In this document: positions 35,365-44,045 of the stretch, one piece after another | Position numbering within the stretch: the first letter of the stretch is position 1 | Layout of the letters: the number at the start of each line of letters is the position of its first letter | NCBI RefSeq assembly: GCF_040026395.1 | Contig: NZ_CP157278.1 | Span: 1,674,001-1,738,000, forward strand | Direction of reading: 5' to 3' | Source of the DNA: Pedobacter lusitanus | GTDB taxonomy: Bacteria > Bacteroidota > Bacteroidia > Sphingobacteriales > Sphingobacteriaceae | Length of the DNA: 64,000 bases | Program-made: the position numbers and the translations under genes | The notes under the pieces: model-generated | The model's input: only the letters and a program-made list of their open reading frames with translations | Databases searched by the model: none | Told to the model about the DNA's origin: nothing

Positions 35365-35877
35365 TTACTTTTTCTTACCATATCTTTCTTGAGCATCGTT
35401 TATACTCTGCTCTAAAAGGGTCTCCATTTGCTTGGCAACGTCTCTTAACTTAGCGATTTCATTATAATCAGTAACAAAAATCACTTTTTTAGTCTTACGC
35501 TTATAATTAAACTGCATCACATAACGCAGCACTTTAGATTTATTAAGGTCTGTACCTGCATTTGAAATCACATCCGGAAAATTCCAGAATCCAAGTTCAC
35601 TGGCTTTATGGTGCAGATAAATGATATCATTTTCCCTAAGCTTCACATTGGTTTTTACCAGAGAATCCTTCTTATTCAGATACTGATAATCCCCGGTAGC
35701 AGAATCGTAAGAGTTTACTAAATCATTTCCTTCACCCCATTTGAACTGAAAAGAAACAAACTCATCTGATCTGAAAGGTGCGTTTTTAAGAATTGGCATA
35801 TAATAAAACACACAGTACGCCAGAAAAGGGACAACTATGGTAAGCAGTAGAAATATTTTTTTTGCTTTGGTACTCAT
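35365..35877 (-). CDS. Membrane-anchored protein of unknown function
   Basis: A 170-residue protein with one N-terminal membrane segment (about 8-27, LLLTIVVPFLAYCVFYYM), most likely an uncleaved anchor, and a periplasmic or extracytoplasmic alpha/beta domain (FQFKWGEGNDLVNSYDS, RYVMQFNYKRKTKKVIFVTDY). The C-terminus is a charged helix. No family recognised. It sits between rplU and the symporter, same strand, with 46 bases to the upstream symporter gene. Confidence 0.75.
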   Translation of the reverse strand: MSTKAKKIFLLLTIVVPFLAYCVFYYMPILKNAPFRSDEFVSFQFKWGEGNDLVNSYDSATGDYQYLNKKDSLVKTNVKLRENDIIYLHHKASELGFWNFPDVISNAGTDLNKSKVLRYVMQFNYKRKTKKVIFVTDYNEIAKLRDVAKQMETLLEQSINDAQERYGKKK

Positions 35878-35923
35878 TTTTTTAATCTATATAAATTGGT
35901 CTTGTATCCGGTAATCTAAAAAT

Positions 35924-37309
35924 CTAGTCCAGAGGCTCTGTAAGCTCTCCCTCCCACTTGCTGACAACAGCAGTAGCCAGACTATTACCAATTACATTAG
36001 TCGCTGACCTGCCCATATCCAGCAATGGATCGATACCAATCAGTAATGCTAATCCAGCCTCAGGGATATTAAAAGTAGCAATTGTACCTGCAATAACTAC
36101 CAATGAAGCTCTTGGAACACCAGCAATACCTTTACTGGTTAACATCAGGATCAGCAACATCGTAATCTGCTGCTGAAATGACAGATGTATACCGTAGGAC
36201 TGTGCAATAAACAAGGATGCAAAGGTCATATATAACATTGATCCATCCAAATTAAAAGAGTAACCCAATGGTAATACGAAACTCACAATTTTATCTTTAC
36301 AGCCAAAACGCTCCAGCTGTAACATCGTTTTCGGATAAGCAGCCTCACTACTGGCTGTACTGAAAGCGACAATAACAGGCTCTTTCATCCTGTTCATCAG
36401 ATTGAATACTCTTCCTTTTAAAATGAGATAACCAATCAGTATCAATACCACCCAAAGCAAAAGCATAGTGGAATAAAACTCTCCTATAAATAAGGCATAA
36501 GTAGACAATACGCTCAATCCCTGTTTAGCAATAATGGCCGCCATAGCCCCAAATACTGCAAAGGGTGCAAAATTCATGACATAACCTGTCACTTTTAAAA
36601 TCACATGAGCTACTGCATCAAAAAATTCAATGATAATCTTACCTTTTTCGCCAATAGCTGCTGTTGCTACGCCAAAAAACAAAGAAAATGCTACAATTTG
36701 CAGAATTTCGTTAGTCGCCATAGCTTCAGTCATACTTTTAGGTATGATATGGGCAATAAAGTCCTTCATAGACAGCGCTACCTTATGTATACCGGTATCT
36801 GCATGACTACTAGGCAATGGCAGATTCATGGCCTCACCAGGTCTGAAGATATTGACCATTACCATTCCCAGGAAAAGCGACAGTAAAGAAGCACTCATAA
36901 ACCAGAGCATCGTTTTACCACCTATTCTTCCTACTGCTTTAATATCTCCTACTTTAGCAACACCGACAACCAGTGTAGTAAAAACCAGCGGAGCGACAAT
37001 CATTTTGATTAATCTTAGAAAAATATCACTTAATAAAGTAAGCGGCTCAAGCTTTTTCTCTCTTTCAGTTTCATTTTCTCTTCTGATCTTAATGTTTTCA
37101 GCCTTCTGTGTTTTCAGCTGTAAGTACTGTACGGAACTTGTATCCGTAATTCCACCCATCTTTATATCCAGCGTCTTAATCTGAGCATCTGCACTGGTAA
37201 TCTTGTTATTATACCCATCAAACGAGTTTACATTTAATACATAACCCAAGACAACGCCCAGTATCAGTGCTAAAAATATAAAGAATGTTAATCTGTTGTT
37301 TTTTGACAT
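35924..37309 (-). CDS. Dicarboxylate/amino-acid:cation symporter (DAACS/GltPh family)
   Basis: Sodium- or proton-coupled transporter of glutamate, aspartate or C4-dicarboxylates. The 461 residues show eight transmembrane segments with two hairpins. The family motifs are the serine-rich FSTASSEAAYPKTM (HP1 tip), the NLDGSMLYM segment of TM7 and GIAGVPRASLVV (HP2). A charged loop of about 50 residues after TM1 (residues 30-80, EREKKLEPL) is longer than in GltPh. Substrate specificity cannot be settled by eye. Confidence 0.92.
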   Translation of the reverse strand: MSKNNRLTFFIFLALILGVVLGYVLNVNSFDGYNNKITSADAQIKTLDIKMGGITDTSSVQYLQLKTQKAENIKIRRENETEREKKLEPLTLLSDIFLRLIKMIVAPLVFTTLVVGVAKVGDIKAVGRIGGKTMLWFMSASLLSLFLGMVMVNIFRPGEAMNLPLPSSHADTGIHKVALSMKDFIAHIIPKSMTEAMATNEILQIVAFSLFFGVATAAIGEKGKIIIEFFDAVAHVILKVTGYVMNFAPFAVFGAMAAIIAKQGLSVLSTYALFIGEFYSTMLLLWVVLILIGYLILKGRVFNLMNRMKEPVIVAFSTASSEAAYPKTMLQLERFGCKDKIVSFVLPLGYSFNLDGSMLYMTFASLFIAQSYGIHLSFQQQITMLLILMLTSKGIAGVPRASLVVIAGTIATFNIPEAGLALLIGIDPLLDMGRSATNVIGNSLATAVVSKWEGELTEPLD

Positions 37310-37412
37310 TATATTTGGTTGTGTGTTTTTTCCGAGCGTAAAACTACAATAATAAACTTATTTTCAGAATCTGCTACCCCGATTTTATGGGATTGTGGAA
37401 ATATGGAAATAA

Positions 37413-37444
37413 TTTTGTGCTGTAACAATTCAGCATTAACCTTG
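37413..37444 (+). promoter_or_regulatory. Predicted promoter of the ECF sigma/membrane protein pair
   Basis: TTTTG (37413-37417), a 19-base spacer and TAACCTTG (37437-37444; seven of eight consensus positions) precede the ATG at 37470. Confidence 0.5.
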
Positions 37445-37469
37445 TCAAACAACAAAAGAAACAACGCAA

Positions 37470-37967
37470 TTGGATCAGAAAGACATCTTATTTAAGCAAA
37501 TCTTCGATACTAACTCCAAGAAAATATTTCATTTGTGCTATGGCTATACGGGTGATGCCGAATCTGCCAATGACTTACTACAGGAAACATTTCTTAAGGT
37601 TTGGCAGAACCTGGACAAGTTCAGACAGAAATCACTGATTTCTACCTGGATCTATCGTATCGCAGTAAACACCTGCCTTACTTATCTCCGTTCAGAAAAA
37701 AGGCAGGCCAAAGACGAACTGACAGAAAATATTATTGAAAACAGAGTGGAAGAATTCTCTGAAAAAAATGAGCAGGTGGCTCTTTTATATAAATCAATAT
37801 CCAAATTAGAAGAAAACGACCGTTTAATTATTACCATGGTTCTTGATGAACTTCCCTATCATGAAATAGCGGAAATTTCAGGAATCAGCGAGGGAAATCT
37901 TAGGGTTAAGATTCACCGGATTAAACAAAAACTCACCGAATTATACAATCATCATGCAAGAATTTGA
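37470..37967 (+). CDS. ECF-type RNA polymerase sigma factor
   Basis: Sigma-70 family factor of 165 residues. Region 2 is visible as IFHLCYGYTGDAESANDLLQETFLKVWQNL (about residues 18-48), and region 4 as ITMVLDELPYHEIAEISGISEGNLRVKIHRIKQKL (about 121-155). Unlike the 5.0 kb sigma factor it has no FecR or SusC neighbours. It overlaps by 14 bases a gene for a four-helix membrane protein that probably acts as its anti-sigma factor. Confidence 0.93.
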   Translation: MDQKDILFKQIFDTNSKKIFHLCYGYTGDAESANDLLQETFLKVWQNLDKFRQKSLISTWIYRIAVNTCLTYLRSEKRQAKDELTENIIENRVEEFSEKNEQVALLYKSISKLEENDRLIITMVLDELPYHEIAEISGISEGNLRVKIHRIKQKLTELYNHHARI

Positions 37968-38553
37968 ACATATACAGTCTCTTTGGCAATCACATGCGGT
38001 GGAGGTAAAAATCACCTCGGAAGAGATGCTGGATCAGGCAAAAAAAGAAGTGAATTCCATTCGTACCAAATCGCTGTTTAACATTGGTGGAATGATCATT
38101 TCTTTCCTCGCTATCAGCTCATTACTTTTTTATTTCGACTTCAGTTCTCTTGCAACTTTCGCTGGGATAGGAATTATCGTACTGGCTGTAGCTATTTATA
38201 CCATTTTATTATACAGAGAGCACAGACTGATTTCACGTAACGACTTTACAGAACATCCTGGTGCATTCCTGAAAAAACTTCATGAATATCAGTTGAGCCG
38301 TTTCAATTTATATAATAAACTTTACTGGTTTTATGCCGCTGCAATATCAATTGGCTTTATTCTATTTTTCTTTGAGACGCTAAATCACCTGAATACCTGG
38401 GTACAAATAGCAATCGTACTGTTTACAGTAATATGGATGGCCTTCTGCGCAACCATTCTGCGTAAGTCTTATATGAATAAAGAAAAAGAACGCATTGATC
38501 TTCTGATAGAAAAATTTGAAAGAATCAGCGCACAGTTTAAAGAATCTGTTTAA
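37954..38553 (+). CDS. Four-helix membrane protein, candidate anti-sigma factor
   Basis: A 199-residue protein with four predicted transmembrane helices in two pairs (about 42-60, 65-87, 122-140, 147-168). A 40-residue soluble N-terminus (EFEHIQSLWQSHAVEVK, then EEMLDQAKKEVNSIRTKS) and a charged C-terminal helix (KERIDLLIEKFERISAQF) flank them. No zinc anti-sigma HxxxCxxC motif is present. Position and the 14-base overlap with the sigma gene argue for sigma binding by the N-terminal segment, but the type is not a standard one that I recognise. Confidence 0.8.
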   Translation: MQEFEHIQSLWQSHAVEVKITSEEMLDQAKKEVNSIRTKSLFNIGGMIISFLAISSLLFYFDFSSLATFAGIGIIVLAVAIYTILLYREHRLISRNDFTEHPGAFLKKLHEYQLSRFNLYNKLYWFYAAAISIGFILFFFETLNHLNTWVQIAIVLFTVIWMAFCATILRKSYMNKEKERIDLLIEKFERISAQFKESV

Positions 38554-38568
38554 TCTTAAACAACATTG

Positions 38569-38594
38569 AGAGCAGGAATGATTATTCCTGCTCT
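38569..38594. terminator. Terminator shared by convergent genes
   Basis: AGAGCAGGAAT (38569-38579) pairs perfectly with ATTCCTGCTCT (38584-38594) around a four-base loop. It overlaps the stop of the minus-strand lipoprotein gene. Confidence 0.75.
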
Positions 38595-39214
38595 TTAATT
38601 TCGTCCACAGAGAAGCTATTTCCTCTTAAACTATAGTGCAGCATTTTTACTGCTCCGTTCTTTTGTGTTGAATCTGAAGAATTCACAATAGGAAAAGATC
38701 TGAACAGCTCTCCGTTCTTCAGGGTAAACTTATCATCTCCGCCATAAATCTTCTTCATCTTAGCGCTTAAAGGCGGAAAACTGATTTTATTAAAGCTGCC
38801 ATTGTATTCATAAACGTTGAGGTCTTTCACATTTTTCTTACTCAGCAATTCAATATACAATTCAGGATTTCCATCATTATCCATATCCATATTCCAGGCA
38901 TCAGTAATAACACCATTCCGCTCTACAGGAAAAGATTTATAACTGTTTTTAAGTGAATCAGACATCAGAATCAGATAACCACCCACACTGTCTACTCCTC
39001 TCCCCCAGCTTAATATTTCAAAATGAAGACCTGGTTTAATCACTATATCTTTATGAAAAGGAAATGTTCCTGCCGTATTTTTAGCAACAATTTTATCTGC
39101 CGCTGCCGGAGAAATTTTAGCAGGCTGATCATTGTTACAGGCAAACAAAAACAACAGACCCAGGCATAATGCTGACTGTTGTAAAATATATGGGGCTCGT
39201 TTCATCGGGTTCAT
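38582..39214 (-). CDS. Putative lipoprotein with a calcium-loop-like repeat
   Basis: A 210-residue protein with signal peptide and lipobox (LGLLFLFAC, cysteine about residue 26). The mature chain has the segment MDMDNDGNPELYIEL, a D-x-D-x-D-G loop as in FG-GAP/VCBS repeats, suggesting one beta-propeller-like or calcium-binding unit. The remainder has no recognised domain. M4 could be the start instead of M1. It lies downstream of tandem hairpins that follow the glycan operon, so it probably has its own promoter. Confidence 0.72.
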   Translation of the reverse strand: MNPMKRAPYILQQSALCLGLLFLFACNNDQPAKISPAAADKIVAKNTAGTFPFHKDIVIKPGLHFEILSWGRGVDSVGGYLILMSDSLKNSYKSFPVERNGVITDAWNMDMDNDGNPELYIELLSKKNVKDLNVYEYNGSFNKISFPPLSAKMKKIYGGDDKFTLKNGELFRSFPIVNSSDSTQKNGAVKMLHYSLRGNSFSVDEIKEQE

Positions 39215-39255
39215 TTTATTCCAGCAATTTATGCTAAAAAAGCATTTTAACCAAA

Positions 39256-39304
39256 TATAAAGCCTGCTTAAAATTCAAATTATGAATCCCAAACAGGCTT
39301 TATA
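39256..39304 (-). terminator. Distal hairpin after the glycan operon
   Basis: TATAAAGCCTG (39256-39266) pairs exactly with CAGGCTTTATA (39294-39304). The loop is 27 bases, so it may be a weak or backup terminator. Confidence 0.5.
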
Positions 39305-39320
39305 TAGTTAAAATCAGCAG

Positions 39321-39356
39321 AAGCCACTTAAATTCATTCCTGAATTCAAGTGGCTT
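39321..39356 (-). terminator. Proximal terminator of the glycan operon
   Basis: A 16-base stem (39321-39336 with 39341-39356, one mismatch) and a four-base loop, starting nine bases after the GH20 stop. Confidence 0.75.
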
Positions 39357-39364
39357 TTTAAAGA

Positions 39365-41251
39365 TTATTTTGCTTCGTTATTTAAAGGGGTCTCAGAAAT
39401 TACACTGTATTTTCCTTTAGGCGTAACCACAATAGTCTTCAATAAAATCTTCTTACCCTTGGGTACATTAACTTTTAACGGAGAACGGTATTGATTAGAA
39501 ACTTCAGAAGGAGTTGTACCATCTAAAGTATAATAGATTTTAGCTCCTTTAACCGGCTCTTTTAAATCTATTGTAATATTCTCTCCATCAATTTGTTTAT
39601 CAGACTGCCCTACCGGAACAGGTACCCAGTAATTTGTATTGGTTTTATCCAGACGGGCTAAATGCACTGGAATTCTGTCTTCAGAAAAGTTTTTATAATT
39701 CTTTTTGTTTAATGGAGTCCATGCGATTTCTGCCAGAGCAAACATTCTTGGTAAGATCATGTATTCTGCTTTTGCAGGGCTTTCAACATATTCTGTCCAT
39801 AGATTTGCCTGTACTCCTTTGATAAATTTCTTCTGATCGGCTGAAAGTACTTCAGGAACCGGATCATAAGCATAAGCTACTGAATAAGGAGCATTTCCAC
39901 CTATATTAACAGGTTCACCACTTGATTTAGATTGTGCATGGTCAAAATACAATCCCTGATTTCCTGGCGTCATAATAACATCATGATTAAGTTTAGCCGC
40001 AGCAATACCGCCTTCAACACCTCTCCAGGACATCACTGTCGCATTCGGAGCCAATCCACCTTCTAAAATCTCATCCCATCCAATAATAGATCTGCCTTTG
40101 GAATTGATGTATTTTTCTATACGCTGAATGAAATAGCTCTGTAATTCATGCTCATCTTTCAAGCCTTTTTCTTTGATCAGCTGCTGACAGAAAGGTGATT
40201 GTTTCCAATATTCTTTTGGACTCTCATCTCCACCAATATGTATATATTTTGAAGGAAACAGAACCATCACCTCATCCAGAACATCTTCCAGGAATTTAAA
40301 AGTATATTCTGTTGGTGCAAATACATCGTCAAAAACACCCCATTGCTGCTGAACCTGTTTTCCTTTTCTTGATCCGGCCCATGGCGTTTTAGGATCTACA
40401 AAAGTATCTCTGTCAGGAAAACAGCTCAGTTGAGGATAGGCCGCAATTGCAGCAGAACTGTGTCCGGGCAATTCAATTTCAGGAATCACATTCACAAATT
40501 TTCTTGCTGCATAAGCCACAACTTCTTTCACTTCATCCTGAGTATAAAACCCTTTATAGGTTGTATTATCATTGGTAACACCTGGATGATGGCCTACAAC
40601 TGTACCATTTCTCTCTGCTCCGACACTGGTCAGTTTAGGATATTTTTTAATCTCTATTCTCCAGCCCTGATCTTCAGTTAAATGCCAGTGGAAATTATTC
40701 AGTTTATAAGCAGCCATCAGATCAATATACTTCTTGATAAAGGAAACAGGGAAAGTATGCCTTCCTACATCAAGGTGTAAACCTCTGTACTGAAATCTCG
40801 GATAATCTTTGATCATACTGGCAGGTACGTCAATTTCCTGACCTTTTTTCTCAGGCATCATCTGCATCAGTGACTGAACACCATAAAACAAACCGGCACC
40901 TTTACCGGTAACTGTAATATTCTGAGCAGTAACCTGCAGCTGATAACCTTCAGCAGGTAATTTATCAGCACCCGCCGAACTCAATACAATTGTTCGCTGA
41001 CCTGTAGCAGCTGCTTTTGATGATCGCAATGCGAAACCACCCTGACTCACGATATAGGCGTTAAGAATATCCGCTGCTGCTGCGTTTGGTGCTTCATTAG
41101 AAACCAGTACCACAGTCTTGTCCAGTTTAAAAAAACCGGCTTTTTTCTCTACGGATACCGGCGCAGGTATAATACCTAAGTTTTCATCTGTCTGTGCCTG
41201 TACACTGAAAGCTACACAGGCCAGAATAAGCCCTGAAATGATTTTCTTCAT
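39365..41251 (-). CDS. GH20 beta-N-acetylhexosaminidase
   Basis: Removes terminal beta-linked GlcNAc or GalNAc. The 628 residues comprise a signal peptide (SVQAQ), an N-terminal GH20b domain, and the catalytic barrel with LHLDVGRH, NNFHWHLTEDQGWR and the catalytic pair D342-E343 in YIHIGGDESP. A C-terminal chitobiase-like domain (IYYTLDGTTPS) ends it. The start at 41251 (MKKIISGL) is used because it opens directly on the signal peptide; an in-frame ATG at 41356 would overlap the upstream gene. Last gene of the five-gene glycan operon. Confidence 0.95.
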   Translation of the reverse strand: MKKIISGLILACVAFSVQAQTDENLGIIPAPVSVEKKAGFFKLDKTVVLVSNEAPNAAAADILNAYIVSQGGFALRSSKAAATGQRTIVLSSAGADKLPAEGYQLQVTAQNITVTGKGAGLFYGVQSLMQMMPEKKGQEIDVPASMIKDYPRFQYRGLHLDVGRHTFPVSFIKKYIDLMAAYKLNNFHWHLTEDQGWRIEIKKYPKLTSVGAERNGTVVGHHPGVTNDNTTYKGFYTQDEVKEVVAYAARKFVNVIPEIELPGHSSAAIAAYPQLSCFPDRDTFVDPKTPWAGSRKGKQVQQQWGVFDDVFAPTEYTFKFLEDVLDEVMVLFPSKYIHIGGDESPKEYWKQSPFCQQLIKEKGLKDEHELQSYFIQRIEKYINSKGRSIIGWDEILEGGLAPNATVMSWRGVEGGIAAAKLNHDVIMTPGNQGLYFDHAQSKSSGEPVNIGGNAPYSVAYAYDPVPEVLSADQKKFIKGVQANLWTEYVESPAKAEYMILPRMFALAEIAWTPLNKKNYKNFSEDRIPVHLARLDKTNTNYWVPVPVGQSDKQIDGENITIDLKEPVKGAKIYYTLDGTTPSEVSNQYRSPLKVNVPKGKKILLKTIVVTPKGKYSVISETPLNNEAK

Positions 41252-41286
41252 GATTTTGGTTAATTTTATATTTGGTTCATTGTTGG

Positions 41287-42705
41287 TTAGCTCAATAAAT
41301 GCGGGCGTGCCAGAAACACTTCCCATAAAAACTCTCCGAATATGGTATTTGTCCATGCAAACCAGGGTCTTGTAAAGATCTCGGGATGATCCTTTTTAAA
41401 TGATTCATGCATAAATCCAGTACCAGCATGTGTTTTCTTTAATGCGGCAATACATTCCCTGATCTCCTGATCATCTGTACTTGTCAATCCTCTGCATATA
41501 ATACTAAGCGGCCAGATCATATCCTGTTGTTCCACATGCGGACCACCGATACCTTCTATAGCTGCACCTTTATAAAAATATGGATTATGTTCTGACAGGG
41601 CAAACTTACGGGTGTTCTGATAGATCGGATCTGTCACCGGCACTGCATTCAGATATGGAAGTGAAAGCAGACTCGGTACATTGGAATCATCCATCAGATT
41701 TACGTTTCCAAATCCATCAACCTCAAAAGCATATATTTTTCCATAAACAGGATGTTCTACAATGGCGTATTTCTGAATCGCAGCTTCTACTTCTGTTGCC
41801 AAAGCGGTCAGCTCTGCAGCAAATGCCTGTTCTTTGAAAATCGAAGTAAACATTTCGGCCATCTGTTTTAAACTTACCACGGCAAAAAAGTTTGAAGGGA
41901 TTAAAAACGGAAAGATCGTTGCATCATCACTCGGTCTGAACATAGAGCAGATTAAACCGACTGGTTTAACCGGGAATCCATAACCAGCCATTGGCAAACT
42001 ATCTGTTGGCTTAGCTGTATCACGCTGAAAATGATATGGCCCCAAACCTGTTTTACGTTGTTGTTCTTTAAAGGTTTTCAGAATAGTATGAACAGATGTT
42101 TTCCATTCTTCATCAAAAGGAGTTACATCTCCGGTCATTTTCCAATAGTTGTACGCCAGACGCATTGGATAACAAAGTGAATCTATTTCCCATTTCCGCT
42201 CATGAACACCAGGCAGCATCGTTGTATGGTCACCTGCCCACTCGCTTTTCTGTTCTCCATCTTTGTAAAATGCATTAGCATATGGGTCTTTAATTACATA
42301 GTGGGCCTGACGATGAATAATTCCCGCAACTAACTGCTGTAACTTCTTGTCTTCCTTCATGAAAGCCAGATAAGGCCAGACCTGAGCAGAACTATCTCTG
42401 AGCCACATCGCATCAATATCTCCGGTGATCACATAGGTATCAGGTTTTCCATCCTTTGTAGAGAATGAAACTGTTGTATCCAGTGTATTTGGCAGACAGT
42501 TATTGAATAACCATCCCAATTCTTTATCTGATACTTTCTGCTGAAATTTAAGAATTGCTTTTTCTACGGCCGGACTACTGAATTTTCTTTTGTTCAGGGG
42601 CACCCTTACATTTGGATAAGTTAATTCAAATGCGCTTAAATCTTTACTCAAAAACAAACCAGCGGTAAGTAAACCTGTGCTGGTAATGAAATCTTTTCTA
42701 TTCAT
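41287..42705 (-). CDS. GH125 exo-alpha-1,6-mannosidase
   Basis: Glycoside hydrolase family 125 (formerly DUF1237), 472 residues. Known members cleave alpha-1,6-mannosides, as in N-glycan cores and yeast mannan. Visible are a Tat-like or lipid-type N-terminus (MNRKDFITSTGLLTAGLFL), TGDIDAMWLRDSSAQVWPY, the EWAGDHTTMLPG region and the C-terminal GFMHESF and WFAWTNTIFGEFLW segments typical of the (alpha/alpha)6 fold. It is 35 bases upstream of GH20 and 47 bases after the transporter gene, with a hairpin in the latter gap. Confidence 0.93.
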   Translation of the reverse strand: MNRKDFITSTGLLTAGLFLSKDLSAFELTYPNVRVPLNKRKFSSPAVEKAILKFQQKVSDKELGWLFNNCLPNTLDTTVSFSTKDGKPDTYVITGDIDAMWLRDSSAQVWPYLAFMKEDKKLQQLVAGIIHRQAHYVIKDPYANAFYKDGEQKSEWAGDHTTMLPGVHERKWEIDSLCYPMRLAYNYWKMTGDVTPFDEEWKTSVHTILKTFKEQQRKTGLGPYHFQRDTAKPTDSLPMAGYGFPVKPVGLICSMFRPSDDATIFPFLIPSNFFAVVSLKQMAEMFTSIFKEQAFAAELTALATEVEAAIQKYAIVEHPVYGKIYAFEVDGFGNVNLMDDSNVPSLLSLPYLNAVPVTDPIYQNTRKFALSEHNPYFYKGAAIEGIGGPHVEQQDMIWPLSIICRGLTSTDDQEIRECIAALKKTHAGTGFMHESFKKDHPEIFTRPWFAWTNTIFGEFLWEVFLARPHLLS

Positions 42706-42720
42706 TTATATTTGGTGTTT

Positions 42721-42746
42721 TTAGCGTCTGTTTAACCAGACGCTAA
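42721..42746 (-). promoter_or_regulatory. Intercistronic hairpin between transporter and GH125
   Basis: A perfect 10-base stem, TTAGCGTCTG (42721-42730) with CAGACGCTAA (42737-42746), and a six-base loop. On the minus strand it is followed by AAAAACACC rather than Ts, which suggests mRNA processing or stability rather than termination. Confidence 0.55.
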
Positions 42747-42752
42747 TTAAAA

Positions 42753-44015
42753 TTAGTGTTTTTTGCTCCTTATTTTATATCCTGCAGAAGCATAATAAAA
42801 GATAAACGCGTAACAAGGAACCATAATCCAGTAAGCCTGCTGCGCATTTAATGCATCAACAAGAGCTCCGTAACAAAGCGGAATAATTGCTCCGCCTGCG
42901 ATACCCATAATCAATAAAGAAGAAGCTATTTTAGTAAACCTGCCCAGCCCTGAAAGTGCCAGAGGCCAGATTGCAGGCCATACCAGTGAATTGGCCAGCC
43001 CAAGCAAAGCAATAAATAAAACCGATGTATATCCGGTTGTAAAAATAGAAGTAACCGTAAGGGCAATACCCAGGACTGCAAACCATTTCATCGCGTTTTC
43101 CTGGCTGATATATTTAGGAATACAAATAATTCCAATCAGGTAACCAAGGATCATTCCCAGCAAAGTAAAAGTGGTAAAAAATTTAGCCGTAGAAAGTGGG
43201 ATTCCCTGATAATGCGCATAACTGATTATCGTATCGCCTGCCATAACTTCTACTCCTACGTATAAAAATACGGTCAATACACCTAATAATAGGTGAGGAA
43301 ACTGCAGAATACTGGTTTTTCCGGCCGTTGCCTGAGAAACAGTTTCATCTTCTTTGTCTGTATCAATTTCAGGCAAAGTGGAGAAATAAATCAGCACTGC
43401 CAGAATCAAAAGCACAATAATGATAATTACATAAGGCAAAATTACTCTTGAAGCCAATGCATTCAGTTCAGCAATTTTCTCGGCCGGATTCATTAAAAGT
43501 AACCTGTCATGAAAACCATCAGCATCTTTCAATGCAATTGCACCCAAAACAATTGGAGCGATAGCACCTGCAACTTTATTACAGATTCCCATTATACTGA
43601 TCCGTTTTGCCGCACTTTCAGCAGGCCCCAGGATAGTAATATAAGGATTGGAAGCTGTCTGTAACAGCGCAAGTCCGGTTCCCTGGATAAATAACCCCAG
43701 CAAAAATAATCCATAAGTACGTGTTAGTGCTGCCGGAATAAAAACCAGTGCCCCGATACCCATTACGACCAGTCCGAGAGCCATACCTTTTTTATAGCCC
43801 GTAACTTTAAGCACACTTGCTGATGGGATAGCCATCACGAGATAACTGATGTAAAATGCGAAAGCAACCAGATAAGACTCAAAATTATTGAGCTCACAGG
43901 CAAGTTTCAAATATGGAATCAGTACTGAATTTAACCAGGTTACAAACCCGAAAATAAAGAATAAAGCACCAATAATAATAATTGGTGGCATTCCCTTTTT
44001 AGCTGTTGTTGTCAT
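42753..44015 (-). CDS. FHS-family sugar:proton symporter (MFS)
   Basis: Twelve-helix inner-membrane transporter of 420 residues, of the fucose/glucose/GlcNAc (FucP/NagP) branch. Features are FFIFGFVTWLNSVLIPYLK in TM1, GLFIQGTGLALLQTASNPYITILGP (the FHS signature around TM4) and a central charged loop (ETDKEDETVSQ-like, about 213-227). In this operon GlcNAc, mannose or chitobiose-like products of the secreted hydrolases are the likely cargo. It lies 30 bases after nagB-PIG-L. Confidence 0.92.
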   Translation of the reverse strand: MTTTAKKGMPPIIIIGALFFIFGFVTWLNSVLIPYLKLACELNNFESYLVAFAFYISYLVMAIPSASVLKVTGYKKGMALGLVVMGIGALVFIPAALTRTYGLFLLGLFIQGTGLALLQTASNPYITILGPAESAAKRISIMGICNKVAGAIAPIVLGAIALKDADGFHDRLLLMNPAEKIAELNALASRVILPYVIIIIVLLILAVLIYFSTLPEIDTDKEDETVSQATAGKTSILQFPHLLLGVLTVFLYVGVEVMAGDTIISYAHYQGIPLSTAKFFTTFTLLGMILGYLIGIICIPKYISQENAMKWFAVLGIALTVTSIFTTGYTSVLFIALLGLANSLVWPAIWPLALSGLGRFTKIASSLLIMGIAGGAIIPLCYGALVDALNAQQAYWIMVPCYAFIFYYASAGYKIRSKKH

Positions 44016-44045
44016 TTAATATAATTTAGAGATGATCAATTAAGA

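Noticed and set aside
41252..41356. Longer start for the GH20 gene
   Set aside because: It would overlap GH125 and place 35 residues before the signal peptide.
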